Below are positions 1-8,507 of a DNA stretch of 64,000 bases, piece by piece. Each line of letters opens with the position of its first letter. Within the stretch, counting starts at the first letter, position 1. The position numbers were made by a program, and so were the translations under genes. Under the pieces are notes generated by a model. The model saw only the letters and a list, made by a program, of their open reading frames with translations. It searched no databases and had not been told where the DNA came from. Source of the DNA: Fulvimarina pelagi HTCC2506 (lineage in GTDB: Bacteria; Pseudomonadota; Alphaproteobacteria; Rhizobiales; Rhizobiaceae); the NCBI RefSeq assembly GCF_000153705.1, contig NZ_DS022272.1, positions 2,217,957 through 2,281,956 on the forward strand, read 5' to 3'.

Positions 1-1379
1 AGGGTCGCGATCGCGCAGGACGAACAGCGGCAGCCGGTGGTGTGGACCGCAAGGCTGGTCGGTGGCACCGTTTCGCTCTCTCTCGCGACGCCCGCCGTGC
101 CCGGCTTCACCTCGATCGCCGGTGCCTTTGCTTCCGGAACCAACAGCTCTTCGTCGTCCTCAGGCTCGCCGAGGCCGATCCGCTCGCGCATCTCGCGTTG
201 GGAGACCTTCAGTCCGAGCGGCACCATCCGGGAGACGGCGTCGGTCAGGCCCTTGATGTCCTCAGGTTCGGCTACCGGGAAGGCGACGCGCGGATAGACC
301 GCCTGCTCGCCGAAATTCATGATGACGAAGGGCCGGATCAGATCCCGGTTGATCGTCTGGGCCTGTTGCTTCGCATCAGCCTTCAGGATGTCGAGGCGCA
401 CGTCGTTGTGGACGTTGGCCTGGGCTTGCGACGAGCCGTCGTCGGACGTCATCGTCTGGCCGAGGATCAGTTTGGAGACCTGCTTGTCGCAATAGTCGAG
501 CAGTCCGCCGAAGACGCTCTCGCCGTGCTGGCCCTCGACCTTGGCGAACTCGAACTCCATGCCCATCGGGATGATCGCGGCCGCATCGTTGGAAATGTCA
601 CGCACGGCCCTCAGAAGCGAGCGTTTGTCCTTGTCGGATGCATTCGCGTGATACTTGCCGACGCGCAGCGGCACGCCGTAGATCTCCGCGAAAGCCGCCC
701 AGTCCTTCAGCGAGTAGCTCTGGATCAGGAACGCCCAGGCGGCGGGCCGCGCCATGCCGCGCCGGATGGTCAGGCCCATCTTGGTGCGCGGCTCGTGGAC
801 GATGAACTTCGCGGCTGGAAGTTCGAGCCCGTTGCGGATGTCGCTCATGTCCCGCAGGCGTAGCTCGGTCCGGGTTGCCTCGTCGAACTGGAAGAAGCGC
901 GGATCGCGCCATTTGTATTCCACCGGCTGCAGCACCCGGTCCTGGTACTCCCATATCATCTCGGAAACGGAATAGCCCTTGCCGATCGCATCGGTCAGCG
1001 AGCCGCTCATCTCCTCGAATGCGTCGCCCTCGATGAGCGCGTTGACGGCATCGACGATCTTCGCCGGCACGGTCTCGTCGTGCTCGATCGACGGCGCGAT
1101 CCCCTCGATCGCGAGACGCCGCGTCTGCAGCTGCGAGGCGTAGTGGAGGTATCGCTCCTCCATTTCCTCGGCGAGCGTCAGATATGAAAGGTTACGGCCC
1201 TGGGCCGATTCCTGCAGGATCGAAGCCAGGCGCCGCGGCCCAAGCCCGGAAATGATTGTCTCGCCGATCACCCGGCGCGGGCCGACCTCCTGCGGGGTCG
1301 CAAATTCCATCGACAGCGAGCCGGCGTCCGGCGAGCGGCCCCAGCGGTCCATGAAGCGGTGGATGGATGCCTTCACCAT
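1..1379 (-). CDS. Mu gp29-like phage portal protein (DUF935), C-terminus off the window
   Basis: The frame starts at an ATG at 1379 and stays open to the window edge, giving at least 459 residues. It reads as a DUF935 portal protein, with the typical early segment LAEEMEERYLHYASQLQTRR and a following RLAIEGIAP stretch. The portal forms the dodecameric ring at the capsid vertex through which terminase pumps DNA. The start lies inside the end of the terminase gene (7 bp overlap), so the two are translationally coupled. Near the window edge there is a Cys-rich CRCSSC motif. The stop codon is not seen, so the total length is unknown. Confidence 0.9.
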   Translation of the reverse strand, partial: MVKASIHRFMDRWGRSPDAGSLSMEFATPQEVGPRRVIGETIISGLGPRRLASILQESAQGRNLSYLTLAEEMEERYLHYASQLQTRRLAIEGIAPSIEHDETVPAKIVDAVNALIEGDAFEEMSGSLTDAIGKGYSVSEMIWEYQDRVLQPVEYKWRDPRFFQFDEATRTELRLRDMSDIRNGLELPAAKFIVHEPRTKMGLTIRRGMARPAAWAFLIQSYSLKDWAAFAEIYGVPLRVGKYHANASDKDKRSLLRAVRDISNDAAAIIPMGMEFEFAKVEGQHGESVFGGLLDYCDKQVSKLILGQTMTSDDGSSQAQANVHNDVRLDILKADAKQQAQTINRDLIRPFVIMNFGEQAVYPRVAFPVAEPEDIKGLTDAVSRMVPLGLKVSQREMRERIGLGEPEDDEELLVPEAKAPAIEVKPGTAGVARESETVPPTSLAVHTTGCRCSSCAIAT

Positions 1380-2977
1380 AACGTCCGTTCCCCGTCCGCC
1401 ATCCGGTCCAGTCCGTCGCCGAACGCGAAGGAACTGGCGTCGGCCTCGTGCGCCGGCGTGTAGCCGTATTCGACATGATCGGCCTTGGCGGCCGCGATGG
1501 CGAGGCAGAGCGAGACCGCGAAGTCGCCGTGCCGCTGCCCCCCGTCCGCGCCTTTGGTGCGCGCATCGTTCGGCACCATCGGGATGCCGCGCACCATCTG
1601 GATCTGGCGGAGATCCGCCTTCAGGTCCGCGTCGGCCGCGAAGAGCACCGTCCGGTCCTCGATCGCCGCCTTCAGCGGCGGCATGTTCTCCAGATACCAG
1701 CCCTGGGAGAGCATCACCGGCTCGACCGCCAGCGCGCCGTAGCGCTGCATGGCGTATTCGGCGAGGAACTGGCCGTTACCGCGCGCATCGTGCCGGCCCG
1801 AGCCGAAGCGCGGCAGGCGATCGGCAACGTGGAAGAGGATCTGCTCCTGCTGGCGGAAGGGCACGTTCCGAAGCTCCAGCACGAAGGGCGCGCGCAGGGT
1901 GAGGTCACGCTCTTCGGCGAGCGGCGTCAGGATCGAGAGATCGCCCGAGCGGCCGAAGTCGAACCCGTAGGAATGCCGGCAGCGCCTATCGAGCTTCGCG
2001 AGCGCGGGGTCGACATGTTCGCCGAGCCAGTCGGCGACGAAGGTGAACCGGGTCGCGTCGTCCTTCAGCTCGAACCCCTGCGGACAGGAGAGCCGCAGCA
2101 CGGGGATGGCTCGCGACATGCAGGCCTCGATCTGCGCCGAGGTCAGATAGACGCCCGAGCCCTGGGACGGGATGCAGTCGAGCTCCTCGGCCGCACCGTC
2201 GCCGTAGAAGGCGCGGATCTCCGCCCGGAACTGCGCCTCCGCTTCCGGAGACCATTCCCGGCCGCGGATCAGGCAGATGCGCTTGTAGAGCCCTTGGTTC
2301 AGCGCGTCGTCGAAGGTGCAGCGCACGACATTGCCGGGGCGCCGGCCCTCGCGGATCTCCTGGATCAGCTGGTTGAAGGGGTTGTCGACGCCGTTATGGG
2401 TTGAGATCACCAGCACCTTGCCGCCCCAGATGAGCAGCGCCATCGCCGCCTTGAGCAGTTCTTCGGCATCGTCGTGGAACGCGAACTCGTCGAGGATGAC
2501 GAAGCCCTGGCGGCCGCGCAGAGAGCGCGGTTTGGAGGACAGTGCCGCGATCTCGAACCCGGAGGCGAAGGTGATGCGGAACGCCTGGATCGAGCGGTCC
2601 TCGCCCTTTTCGCCCTGTTCGGTGAAGAGGAACTCCTGAACGCCGGACGAGGCTTGGTTGAAGGCCTTCGCCCACATGGCGCAGGTGTCGATGAACTCCC
2701 GGGCCATGTCGAGATTGTAGCCGAGATAGAGGGTGTCCATGCCCCCGGCCGTGCGCTTCGCGCCGGAGGTCAGCACGGCCGCTGCCCCGACGCCCCAGGT
2801 CGCCCCGATCCGGCGCGACTTGTCCGTGACGGTCAGCGCAAAGGTCGAAACCGAAAAGACGAGCTCTTGCTGATAGGAAAGAAGCACGTCCGGCAGCCCG
2901 TCGATCTCCGCCGGCACGACCGCCATCGCCTCGCGCCGCAGCTCGGCCCATTCGGCTTCGGCTATTAATGCGGTCAT
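1373..2977 (-). CDS. Mu gp28-like terminase large subunit
   Basis: This 534-residue protein matches the Mu gp28 family: ATPase plus nuclease that cuts and packages phage DNA. A Walker-A-like segment SRRIGATW lies near residues 54-61, a Walker B-like VILDEFAF around 160-167, and a coupling-motif-like VISTHNG shortly after. The RNase-H-fold nuclease half carries FDFGRSGD near residue 345. It overlaps the portal gene downstream by 7 bp. Upstream, where Mu would have gp27 directly adjacent, a plus-strand cargo gene has been inserted. Confidence 0.93.
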   Translation of the reverse strand: MTALIAEAEWAELRREAMAVVPAEIDGLPDVLLSYQQELVFSVSTFALTVTDKSRRIGATWGVGAAAVLTSGAKRTAGGMDTLYLGYNLDMAREFIDTCAMWAKAFNQASSGVQEFLFTEQGEKGEDRSIQAFRITFASGFEIAALSSKPRSLRGRQGFVILDEFAFHDDAEELLKAAMALLIWGGKVLVISTHNGVDNPFNQLIQEIREGRRPGNVVRCTFDDALNQGLYKRICLIRGREWSPEAEAQFRAEIRAFYGDGAAEELDCIPSQGSGVYLTSAQIEACMSRAIPVLRLSCPQGFELKDDATRFTFVADWLGEHVDPALAKLDRRCRHSYGFDFGRSGDLSILTPLAEERDLTLRAPFVLELRNVPFRQQEQILFHVADRLPRFGSGRHDARGNGQFLAEYAMQRYGALAVEPVMLSQGWYLENMPPLKAAIEDRTVLFAADADLKADLRQIQMVRGIPMVPNDARTKGADGGQRHGDFAVSLCLAIAAAKADHVEYGYTPAHEADASSFAFGDGLDRMADGERTLW

Positions 2978-3036
2978 TGACGCAACGCTTGGTTTTGTGA
3001 GGATATATGCTCGAATGCGTTTTTGAAGATTGAGCG

Positions 3037-4200
3037 ATGACGAAGTACATGGTCGAACCGCCGCCTCGAGATGATCCTCCGCAGCCCAGCCAATCGACTT
3101 GGCAATGGATTGTGGCCTTTGTGAAAGAGTTTGAAGAGCATCCAGTTACAAAGATGATTGTGGCGGGTGCTTTCCTTTTTACTCTCGTCGCGACTTGGCT
3201 GAGCCTTCGCGCGACACAAGAACAAAGCCGGATCACTAACATACAGCTGGAAGATCTGAAATCCGAGCAGACGGCGAGGTATTGGCAACTTCTGACAACT
3301 CCCGCGTCTGGAAACAGCGGGAAGGTCGAAGCAATTGAAGAATTGGCTCGACGCGGTACCGAATTGGTTGGGCTGGACTTCTCCTGCAGTAGATTGGGAG
3401 GCGGAGACGCAACGACCGCGGCTTGCGAGAACGGCGTCTATTTGCGTGGTTTGACTCTGAGAACTGATAAGAAGAGCGAGGAAAGGCTCGCATTCCAAGC
3501 AAATGTAAGCGGCGCAGATCTGGGATCGTGCAGATTCGAAGCCGGTGTCAACATAGTGTTGAAAGCAAACCAAACGAACTTTGCGGGATGTGAGTGGAAT
3601 GGAGCCACTGTTTCGCTTGTTGGGGAAGACGTTCAACTCGATACGATGAAAACCACCAAGAGCCAAGTGGAAGTGGCGGGCAAAGTAGTCTTCAATGACG
3701 CAGATCTCCAAGGAGGAAATGTCTTCAACATCGCGTCTGGCGGTAGCATCGAAACATACTACAACCGCCTCGATGGAAGCACGATAAAATTTGAGGCCTT
3801 TGACTACTTTCCAGAATCTATAATTGGCAATTTCCATTTTCTTGGTCTCAGTGATGCGACGTTCATCATAGAGACATCTGGCCTCAATTGGCTCGGCCAC
3901 TTTAATTCGAAGCAACAGGCGGAAATCATGCGCCAACTTTTGAATTTCGATCAAGGTTGGTTTTGGAAAGGCTCTCCGCCCAAATTCTTGAATAATGCCG
4001 ATGGCGAAACATACCCGATCGAGAAAGCAATCTCGACGTTCGAGTTGTTCGAGTGCGATAGGTCTGGCCTTCCAAAGGAGCCTTTGAGCGTCAATTTTCC
4101 ACTGGGCATTAACTGGCAAGACATCCCGATGTCGCTCACAGCTAGCACGTCTTCTGGAGAAACATTCTCCATCGAGTGCCCTCTGTACCGATCTGATTGA
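3037..4200 (+). CDS. Membrane-anchored pentapeptide-repeat-like protein, phage cargo gene
   Basis: This 387-residue protein has a proline-rich N-terminus, one transmembrane segment near residues 38-58 (KMIVAGAFLFTLVATWLSL), then a predicted large soluble domain. Around residues 150-185 there are A(D/N)LxxC/F-like steps (SGADLGSCRFEAG, ANQTNFAGCEWNG) recalling pentapeptide-repeat beta-helices, but the repeats are degenerate. It sits on the strand opposite to the late operon, between gp27 and terminase, and its stop is 2 bp from that of gp27. Its base composition is visibly more AT-rich than its neighbours. This fits a moron or lysogenic-conversion gene. Molecular function is not recognised. 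Confidence 0.75.
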   Translation: MTKYMVEPPPRDDPPQPSQSTWQWIVAFVKEFEEHPVTKMIVAGAFLFTLVATWLSLRATQEQSRITNIQLEDLKSEQTARYWQLLTTPASGNSGKVEAIEELARRGTELVGLDFSCSRLGGGDATTAACENGVYLRGLTLRTDKKSEERLAFQANVSGADLGSCRFEAGVNIVLKANQTNFAGCEWNGATVSLVGEDVQLDTMKTTKSQVEVAGKVVFNDADLQGGNVFNIASGGSIETYYNRLDGSTIKFEAFDYFPESIIGNFHFLGLSDATFIIETSGLNWLGHFNSKQQAEIMRQLLNFDQGWFWKGSPPKFLNNADGETYPIEKAISTFELFECDRSGLPKEPLSVNFPLGINWQDIPMSLTASTSSGETFSIECPLYRSD

Positions 4201-4202
4201 GC

Positions 4203-4772
4203 TCACCCCACCACTCCCAAAATCCGCGCCTTGATCGCCTCCACCGTCTCGGCCGAAAATCCCTTCTCCCCCGCCACGACCTCGACCGCCTTCGCCGCCT
4301 CGTCGAGCTTCTTCCGAGTCTCGGCCTCGGCCGATCGCCGCGCATCGGCCGAGACTTTCTGGGTCGCGAGCGCCGACTTCAGCGCATTCGCCAGGAACAT
4401 CACGCCTTGCGTGTCGACCTGCCCGGTTTCGAGGATCGAATAGACCGAGGACTTGATCATCTCGACGAGCATGATGGTGATGTCGTCGGCCTTGTCCGGC
4501 CCGAGCCTCTCCGTCACGGCCGTCGCGATGTCGCGGGTTTCCTGCAGCCGGCGCGTCGTGGCCGCAAGCCGGGTCGAATAGCGGTTGAACGCGCTCGGCG
4601 AGATCGGATCGCAGCCGATCTCCTCGAGCCTGCCGTTCATCTCGACCAGGATGTCGAGCTGTGTCCGCTCGCGCGACTGCAGTTCCGCGACCGCCCACTG
4701 GACGATGCCGTCGGCATCGGCGGGTAGAAGGTCGATCGAGGAAAGCCGTCCTCGCCTCACGCGGTCCGCCAT
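4203..4772 (-). CDS. Mu gp27-like protein (DUF3486)
   Basis: This 189-residue, largely helical protein matches the DUF3486 family (Mu gp27), found next to terminase in Mu-like phages and suspected to be a small terminase or packaging accessory protein. Visible family features are the N-terminal RGRLSSIDLLP segment, the SAFNRYSTRL stretch near residue 60 and a charged helical C-terminus. It follows the 104-residue gene after a 5 bp gap and ends against the convergent cargo gene. The role in packaging is inferred from position. Confidence 0.88.
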   Translation of the reverse strand: MADRVRRGRLSSIDLLPADADGIVQWAVAELQSRERTQLDILVEMNGRLEEIGCDPISPSAFNRYSTRLAATTRRLQETRDIATAVTERLGPDKADDITIMLVEMIKSSVYSILETGQVDTQGVMFLANALKSALATQKVSADARRSAEAETRKKLDEAAKAVEVVAGEKGFSAETVEAIKARILGVVG

Positions 4773-4777
4773 GACGG

Positions 4778-5092
4778 TCAGCCCCGCGTCCGGCTCGGCC
4801 GGACGATGCCGGGAAGCACGCGGCGCTTCTCGACATGGTCTTCGCCCGCCTCGGTCAATTCGGCGATGATGACGGTCTCGACACGCCGCAGCTTCACCGC
4901 CTGGGCGTTCGTCTCCAGCCAGTCGAGCTGCTGGTGGAGATAGTCCCGCCCGCGATTGATCCCGAACGCCTGCAGTTCCTTGATCAGAACCCCGTCGTTG
5001 AGCCGCCCGTCCGGTTGCGCCGCCAGCGCCCGGAGGATCGTCAGTCGGGCGTTCTCGTCATAGTGGCTCGAATAGCCCGCGAAGATGTTCAT
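4778..5092 (-). CDS. Mu gp26-like small phage protein (winged-helix, VpaChn25_0724-like)
   Basis: The protein is 104 residues starting MNIFAGYSSHYDENARLTIL. A longer open frame continues upstream but only in the shadow of the neighbouring gene, so the ATG at 5092 is preferred; it overlaps the upstream stop at 5089 by 4 bp. The segment LRALAAQPDGRLNDGVLIKE followed by a RGRDYLHQQL helix looks like a winged helix-turn-helix. Proteins of this type occupy the gp26 position in Mu-like packaging modules. A DNA-binding or small-terminase role is plausible but unproven. Confidence 0.8.
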   Translation of the reverse strand: MNIFAGYSSHYDENARLTILRALAAQPDGRLNDGVLIKELQAFGINRGRDYLHQQLDWLETNAQAVKLRRVETVIIAELTEAGEDHVEKRRVLPGIVRPSRTRG

Positions 5093-5499
5093 TTGCCCCT
5101 CTCCGAAATTCTCAAGAGAAAGTCCTCCATGCGGGTGACCGAGCCGCCGATCGCCTTCATGCTCGCCTCCATCAGGTCGAACCGTCCCTCCATTCGCGCG
5201 ATCGAGAGCTGGAGATCGTGGACCTCCTGCCGGGTCGCGCGATCGCCGACGTCCTTCTCGACGGCGGCGACGCGGCGATCCAGATTCTTGAGGTCGGTCG
5301 CGATCGCATCGACTCCCTCGCTGACCTTCACGATCGCCTTGGCGTCGACGAGCTTCGAACGGTCGCCGAAGGCAGTGAAACCGGTCCACTTCAGGATGAA
5401 GACGACGCCGAGGACGACGGTGATCACCAGTCCGGCCACGACGAGACCCAACAGCCCGTACTGCTCGAAGGAGCCGGTCAGGACTTTATCGTAAGACAT
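5089..5499 (-). CDS. Mu gp25-like membrane-anchored coiled-coil protein (DUF2730)
   Basis: The protein is 136 residues from MSYDKVLTGSFEQYG. It has one transmembrane segment near residues 15-36 followed by a long heptad-rich region (about residues 55-125) and a basic end. This layout fits DUF2730 (Mu gp25-like). The start at 5499 overlaps the end of the upstream membrane-protein gene by 22 bp, and the stop overlaps the next start as ATGA. In phages such single-span coiled-coil proteins are sometimes spanins or lysis accessories; that is inference. Confidence 0.78.
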   Translation of the reverse strand: MSYDKVLTGSFEQYGLLGLVVAGLVITVVLGVVFILKWTGFTAFGDRSKLVDAKAIVKVSEGVDAIATDLKNLDRRVAAVEKDVGDRATRQEVHDLQLSIARMEGRFDLMEASMKAIGGSVTRMEDFLLRISERGK

Positions 5500-5909
5500 C
5501 CGAGCCAGACTCCTGCGAGGGCGGACAGGCCAGCCCATGTCGCGTACATGTGCGTTCCCGTAGACGGCGTCCCGCTGACACCGAAGTTGAAGGCGACGAC
5601 GGCCCAGAAACCTGCAGCGAGCGCCATCGCGACGAATCGGAACGTCGCCCGGCCGGGCACCTTCGGCGCGACGATCGCCACGAACTGGACGAACGCGGTC
5701 GCCCCCATGAGGAGCGCCCAGACATTCGCCGGCAGCGCCGAGAAACCCCGGAAGCTGCCGCGTTGAAGGACGTCCGGATGACGAAGAAGGAACAGCGCCC
5801 AGCCGCCGAGCCCGAAGACGCCGACATATTCCATCGACCGGGCCCAGTCCGGAAAGAGCCAGTTCAGGAAACGCCAGACCTGGTCTGCGAAGGAAGGCTG
5901 ATGCTGCAT
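5478..5909 (-). CDS. Small multi-span phage membrane protein
   Basis: A start at ATG 5909 gives 143 residues with about four hydrophobic segments (roughly residues 28-45, 62-80, 88-108 and 118-138). It has no catalytic motif. It lies two genes after the endolysin in the lysis/late region, between another membrane protein and the gp25-like gene, so a holin-like or lysis-regulating role is possible. No specific family is recognised. Confidence 0.65.
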   Translation of the reverse strand: MQHQPSFADQVWRFLNWLFPDWARSMEYVGVFGLGGWALFLLRHPDVLQRGSFRGFSALPANVWALLMGATAFVQFVAIVAPKVPGRATFRFVAMALAAGFWAVVAFNFGVSGTPSTGTHMYATWAGLSALAGVWLGCLTIKS

Positions 5910-5916
5910 GGTTCGA

Positions 5917-6507
5917 TCAGGTCCTGGCCGATCTTGCCAGCTGAGCGTCGGCACGTTCCGTTTCGGGATCGACCAGCCAGCCTTCGAGCCGGCCCTCGAT
6001 CATCTCGGAGAGCTTCGTCGTCGGCCTGCGATCGGCGTCGACCAGGCCGAAATGCCTGAGCGCGTCCGGCAGCTTGTCGATTGCGTAATCCGCGACCGTC
6101 TCGATCGCCTGGTTCTTCATGTTGACCGGTATGCCGCCGATCGCCCGGTCCTTGAGCCTCTCCGTGGCGAAGTCGATCCCGCGCTGAAGACCCTGATCGA
6201 CGATTGGTCCGATCATGGCGTCGAGATCCCATCCGGTCTTTCGCTTGAGGAGCCGAAAGGCCCAGAACCGCAGAACCGCCCAGATCGCGGCCGCGACCGA
6301 GAGCGCGATCGGCAGGAGCACCTCGACCAGCGGCCCGAGATCGATTGCGCCGTCAGCAACCGTCTGTGCGAACGCGGCCGTCGTCGCTCCGATCGTCATG
6401 AGCACGACGAAAGCTGTGAAGAGAACGGCGAAGATCGCCGCGGAGATGAGGCCGAGGGCGAGCCGCATCAGGGGATCGCCGGCATTCCGGCGGACAGAGA
6501 GGTGCAT
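5917..6507 (-). CDS. Phage membrane protein of unknown function, lysis region
   Basis: The protein is 196 residues, with an AAAGGA ribosome-binding site about 7 bases before the ATG at 6507. Two transmembrane segments (about residues 14-45 and 60-85) precede a soluble tail containing KRKTGWDLDAMIGPIVDQGL and a C-terminal helix-rich part. It directly follows the endolysin, where Mu-like phages of alphaproteobacteria carry holin or holin-like genes. The holin idea rests on location only. Confidence 0.65.
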   Translation of the reverse strand: MHLSVRRNAGDPLMRLALGLISAAIFAVLFTAFVVLMTIGATTAAFAQTVADGAIDLGPLVEVLLPIALSVAAAIWAVLRFWAFRLLKRKTGWDLDAMIGPIVDQGLQRGIDFATERLKDRAIGGIPVNMKNQAIETVADYAIDKLPDALRHFGLVDADRRPTTKLSEMIEGRLEGWLVDPETERADAQLARSART

Positions 6508-6546
6508 GGAACGTCCTTTCGAAGATGGTTTGAAGGGGCTTTGAGA

Positions 6547-7323
6547 TCAGGCTGGGTGGCCGAGGTCGCCGAGAGCGCCCTTGAGCTTGGCGACCGCCGC
6601 GAGGACGCCGGGATCGTCATCGTGTTCGGGAATCGCCTGGAACGGCGGCTTGCCGGCGAGCGCCAGTTCCATTTCCTCCCGGGTCTGTGGACCGACCTTG
6701 CCGTCCGCCACGATGCCGCGGGTCTTCTGGAAGTGGAGGGTCGCCAGCTCGACGGTGTGGTCGAAGGCATCGCCGTCCGGCATGCCCCAGGGATGCGCGA
6801 TGCGGTCGCGCCAGATGTCGAGATCCCGGCGCCAGGCGGCGACGTCCGGACCACGTTCGCCGCGCTCCAGGATCTCGTCGGCCATCGCGTCGAGAACCGG
6901 CGCGGCTCTGCCGAGCAGACCCTTGTATTCGGCCGTCGCGTCGTAGGACGGGCAGGCCTTCGCGGCATGGTCCCGGTGGCCGGAAATCCTGAGGGCGCCG
7001 GTAAGGGCCGAAGTCCGGCGCAGCTCTTCGACCAGCGCCTCGGTCTGGGCCTTCGTTCTCGTGTCTTTCGCGGTCACGCCGTCCGCGGCGACCCCGCCGA
7101 CATAGACGATACCGGCCGTTCTCGAATTCCGGCCTGCCACATGTGCCCCGATCTTTTCCATGGCACGGCCGGTCTCGACGCGGCCGTCGAGATGGATGAC
7201 CCGGTGATAGCCGATGCCTGACCAGCCGCGGGCGCGGTGCCAGGCGTCGATCTCTTTGACGGAGACCGCGCGCCCCTCGGGGGTTGCCGTGCAATGCACG
7301 ATGATTTCGTCGATCGGGCGCAT
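6547..7323 (-). CDS. Endolysin: N-acetylmuramoyl-L-alanine amidase with peptidoglycan-binding domain
   Basis: The protein is 258 residues, cleaving the amide bond between muramic acid and the stem peptide to lyse the host. The amidase_2 domain (residues 1-130) shows the zinc ligands in IIVHCTATP and GHRDHAAKACPSYD. A C-terminal peptidoglycan-binding repeat follows (about residues 150-225, with LHFQKTRGIVADGKVGPQTR). The ATG at 7323 begins at the domain edge; a GTG at 7377 in frame would add 18 residues. There is no signal peptide, so a holin would be needed. It lies downstream of the Mor-type activator, like lys in Mu. Confidence 0.9.
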   Translation of the reverse strand: MRPIDEIIVHCTATPEGRAVSVKEIDAWHRARGWSGIGYHRVIHLDGRVETGRAMEKIGAHVAGRNSRTAGIVYVGGVAADGVTAKDTRTKAQTEALVEELRRTSALTGALRISGHRDHAAKACPSYDATAEYKGLLGRAAPVLDAMADEILERGERGPDVAAWRRDLDIWRDRIAHPWGMPDGDAFDHTVELATLHFQKTRGIVADGKVGPQTREEMELALAGKPPFQAIPEHDDDPGVLAAVAKLKGALGDLGHPA

Positions 7324-7383
7324 GTAAGGCTCGCTGAACGGGGATGATGCGAGCACTATCGCCGGTTGGGAGGCCACACATGA

Positions 7384-7401
7384 TGCTGACAGGTGTCAGC
7401 A
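7384..7401. promoter_or_regulatory. Perfect palindrome between Mor-type gene and endolysin
   Basis: TGCTGACA, two bases, TGTCAGCA form an 8-bp perfect inverted repeat in the 81-bp gap between the activator gene and the lysis gene. In Mu the corresponding place holds activator-dependent late control. It could be an operator for the Mor-type protein or a short stem-loop; no T-run follows on the minus strand, so a terminator is less likely. Confidence 0.45.
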
Positions 7402-7404
7402 CGA

Positions 7405-7806
7405 TCAGGAGAAGAGATCGCCCTGCCGGTCGTCCGCGGCCTTCATCCGGCGCCGGATCCGGTAGGCGGTGCGTTCGGTGAGACCGGCCGCGCGGGCAGC
7501 ATCCGCCGCCGAGCCGCCATTTGCAATACATTTTGCAGCACGCCGGCGCGCATCGCGCAACGATCCGGTCGCGCCGAGCGGCAGCAAAACTTGCTGGCCG
7601 ACCGGGTTGCCCTGTTCGTCCATGTGGGAGAAATGCGCGCAGATCCGGTTCGCCGCCTCGCGGCCGACGAGCCGGGGCAGCCAGTGACCGTCCGATGCGT
7701 CGCCCGGGATGTAGCGCCGCGTCCCGCCATGTGCGGCCGCAAGCTTCATCGCCGCTTCCTCGCCGGCGACCTCGGCAATCTCCTCCAGAAGCGCCGGCAA
7801 CGTCAT
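7405..7806 (-). CDS. Mor/C-type middle-late transcription activator
   Basis: The protein is 133 residues from the ATG at 7806, overlapping the upstream gene's stop as ATGA. The N-terminal dimerisation half shows the Mor pattern of a helix (EEAAMKLAAAHGGTRRYIP) followed by a GQQVLLPLG beta strand. The C-terminal helix-turn-helix (about residues 95-125) includes GSAADAARAAGLTERTAYRI. Mor-family proteins bind imperfect dyads and recruit RNA polymerase to phage middle or late promoters. Its position just before the lysis gene supports control of the late operon. Confidence 0.85.
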   Translation of the reverse strand: MTLPALLEEIAEVAGEEAAMKLAAAHGGTRRYIPGDASDGHWLPRLVGREAANRICAHFSHMDEQGNPVGQQVLLPLGATGSLRDARRRAAKCIANGGSAADAARAAGLTERTAYRIRRRMKAADDRQGDLFS

Positions 7807-8507
7807 GCCGCCACCCCGTCCTCTTTTGGCTGCCAGGGCGACCAGATCGAATGGCCGAACCGCTCGACGTCGCGGGTATAGTGCAGCTCGGCGCGGGACG
7901 GCGGAATCCAGACGGTCGGCTTGGGCGGAAGCAAGAGCCCGCTCGACGCGCTCCGCTCCCAGACCAGCCAGCAATAGGCGGTGAAGGTATCGCCCTCCGG
8001 ATCCCACCGCTTCCTGTGAAGAGGCACCCGCTCGACGAACTGGGCGTGGATCCGCGGCGGATGCGGCCGGTAGACCTGCCGGTACCGGGCCATCCCGTCG
8101 AGCTTCACGGTCGGGATGAACATGGCGACGCCATGCCGGGCCCGGCCGATCGCCCGGGCCATGAAGTCGACGATCTTCGCGCCGAAGGGCGGATTGGTCA
8201 CGATCCAGTCCGGCCGTTCGATCGCCGTCCAGGAAACTTCGTCGAGGAAGTCCCGGACGTCGCCGTAGCCATAGCCGAAGACATCGCTCGCCCGGACCTC
8301 GCTGAAGAACTCCTCCAGCGCATAGGCCATGTGCCCTTCGCCGCAGGCCGGTTCTTCGCAGGTCATCCCGAGAAAGCGGCGGCGCCCGAGAATGTGGTGG
8401 AAGAGCGCGCGGGTCGCCCAGGGCGGCGTCGGGAAATAGTCGAGCGAATCGGGCGGCTCGAGGCGCGGCCCGCCGACGACCCGATTGATCGACCCGGCGG
8501 CGCTCAC
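7803..8507 (-). CDS. Phage DNA adenine methyltransferase-like protein
   Basis: The start is a GTG at 8507 that overlaps the upstream stop as GTGA, giving 234 residues. The protein has a SAM-binding-like segment EEPACGEGHMAYALEEFF (about residues 50-67) and the catalytic NPPFGAK motif (about residue 107) of amino-methyltransferases. There is no target-recognition domain of usual size. Phage-borne methyltransferases of this kind can protect DNA from host restriction. The substrate and activity are inferred from motifs only. Confidence 0.75.
   Translation of the reverse strand: MSAAGSINRVVGGPRLEPPDSLDYFPTPPWATRALFHHILGRRRFLGMTCEEPACGEGHMAYALEEFFSEVRASDVFGYGYGDVRDFLDEVSWTAIERPDWIVTNPPFGAKIVDFMARAIGRARHGVAMFIPTVKLDGMARYRQVYRPHPPRIHAQFVERVPLHRKRWDPEGDTFTAYCWLVWERSASSGLLLPPKPTVWIPPSRAELHYTRDVERFGHSIWSPWQPKEDGVAA

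Noticed and set aside
42-863. Plus-strand 273-codon frame at the window start
   Set aside because: The minus strand there encodes the gp29-like portal with good homology; the plus frame has no recognisable features.
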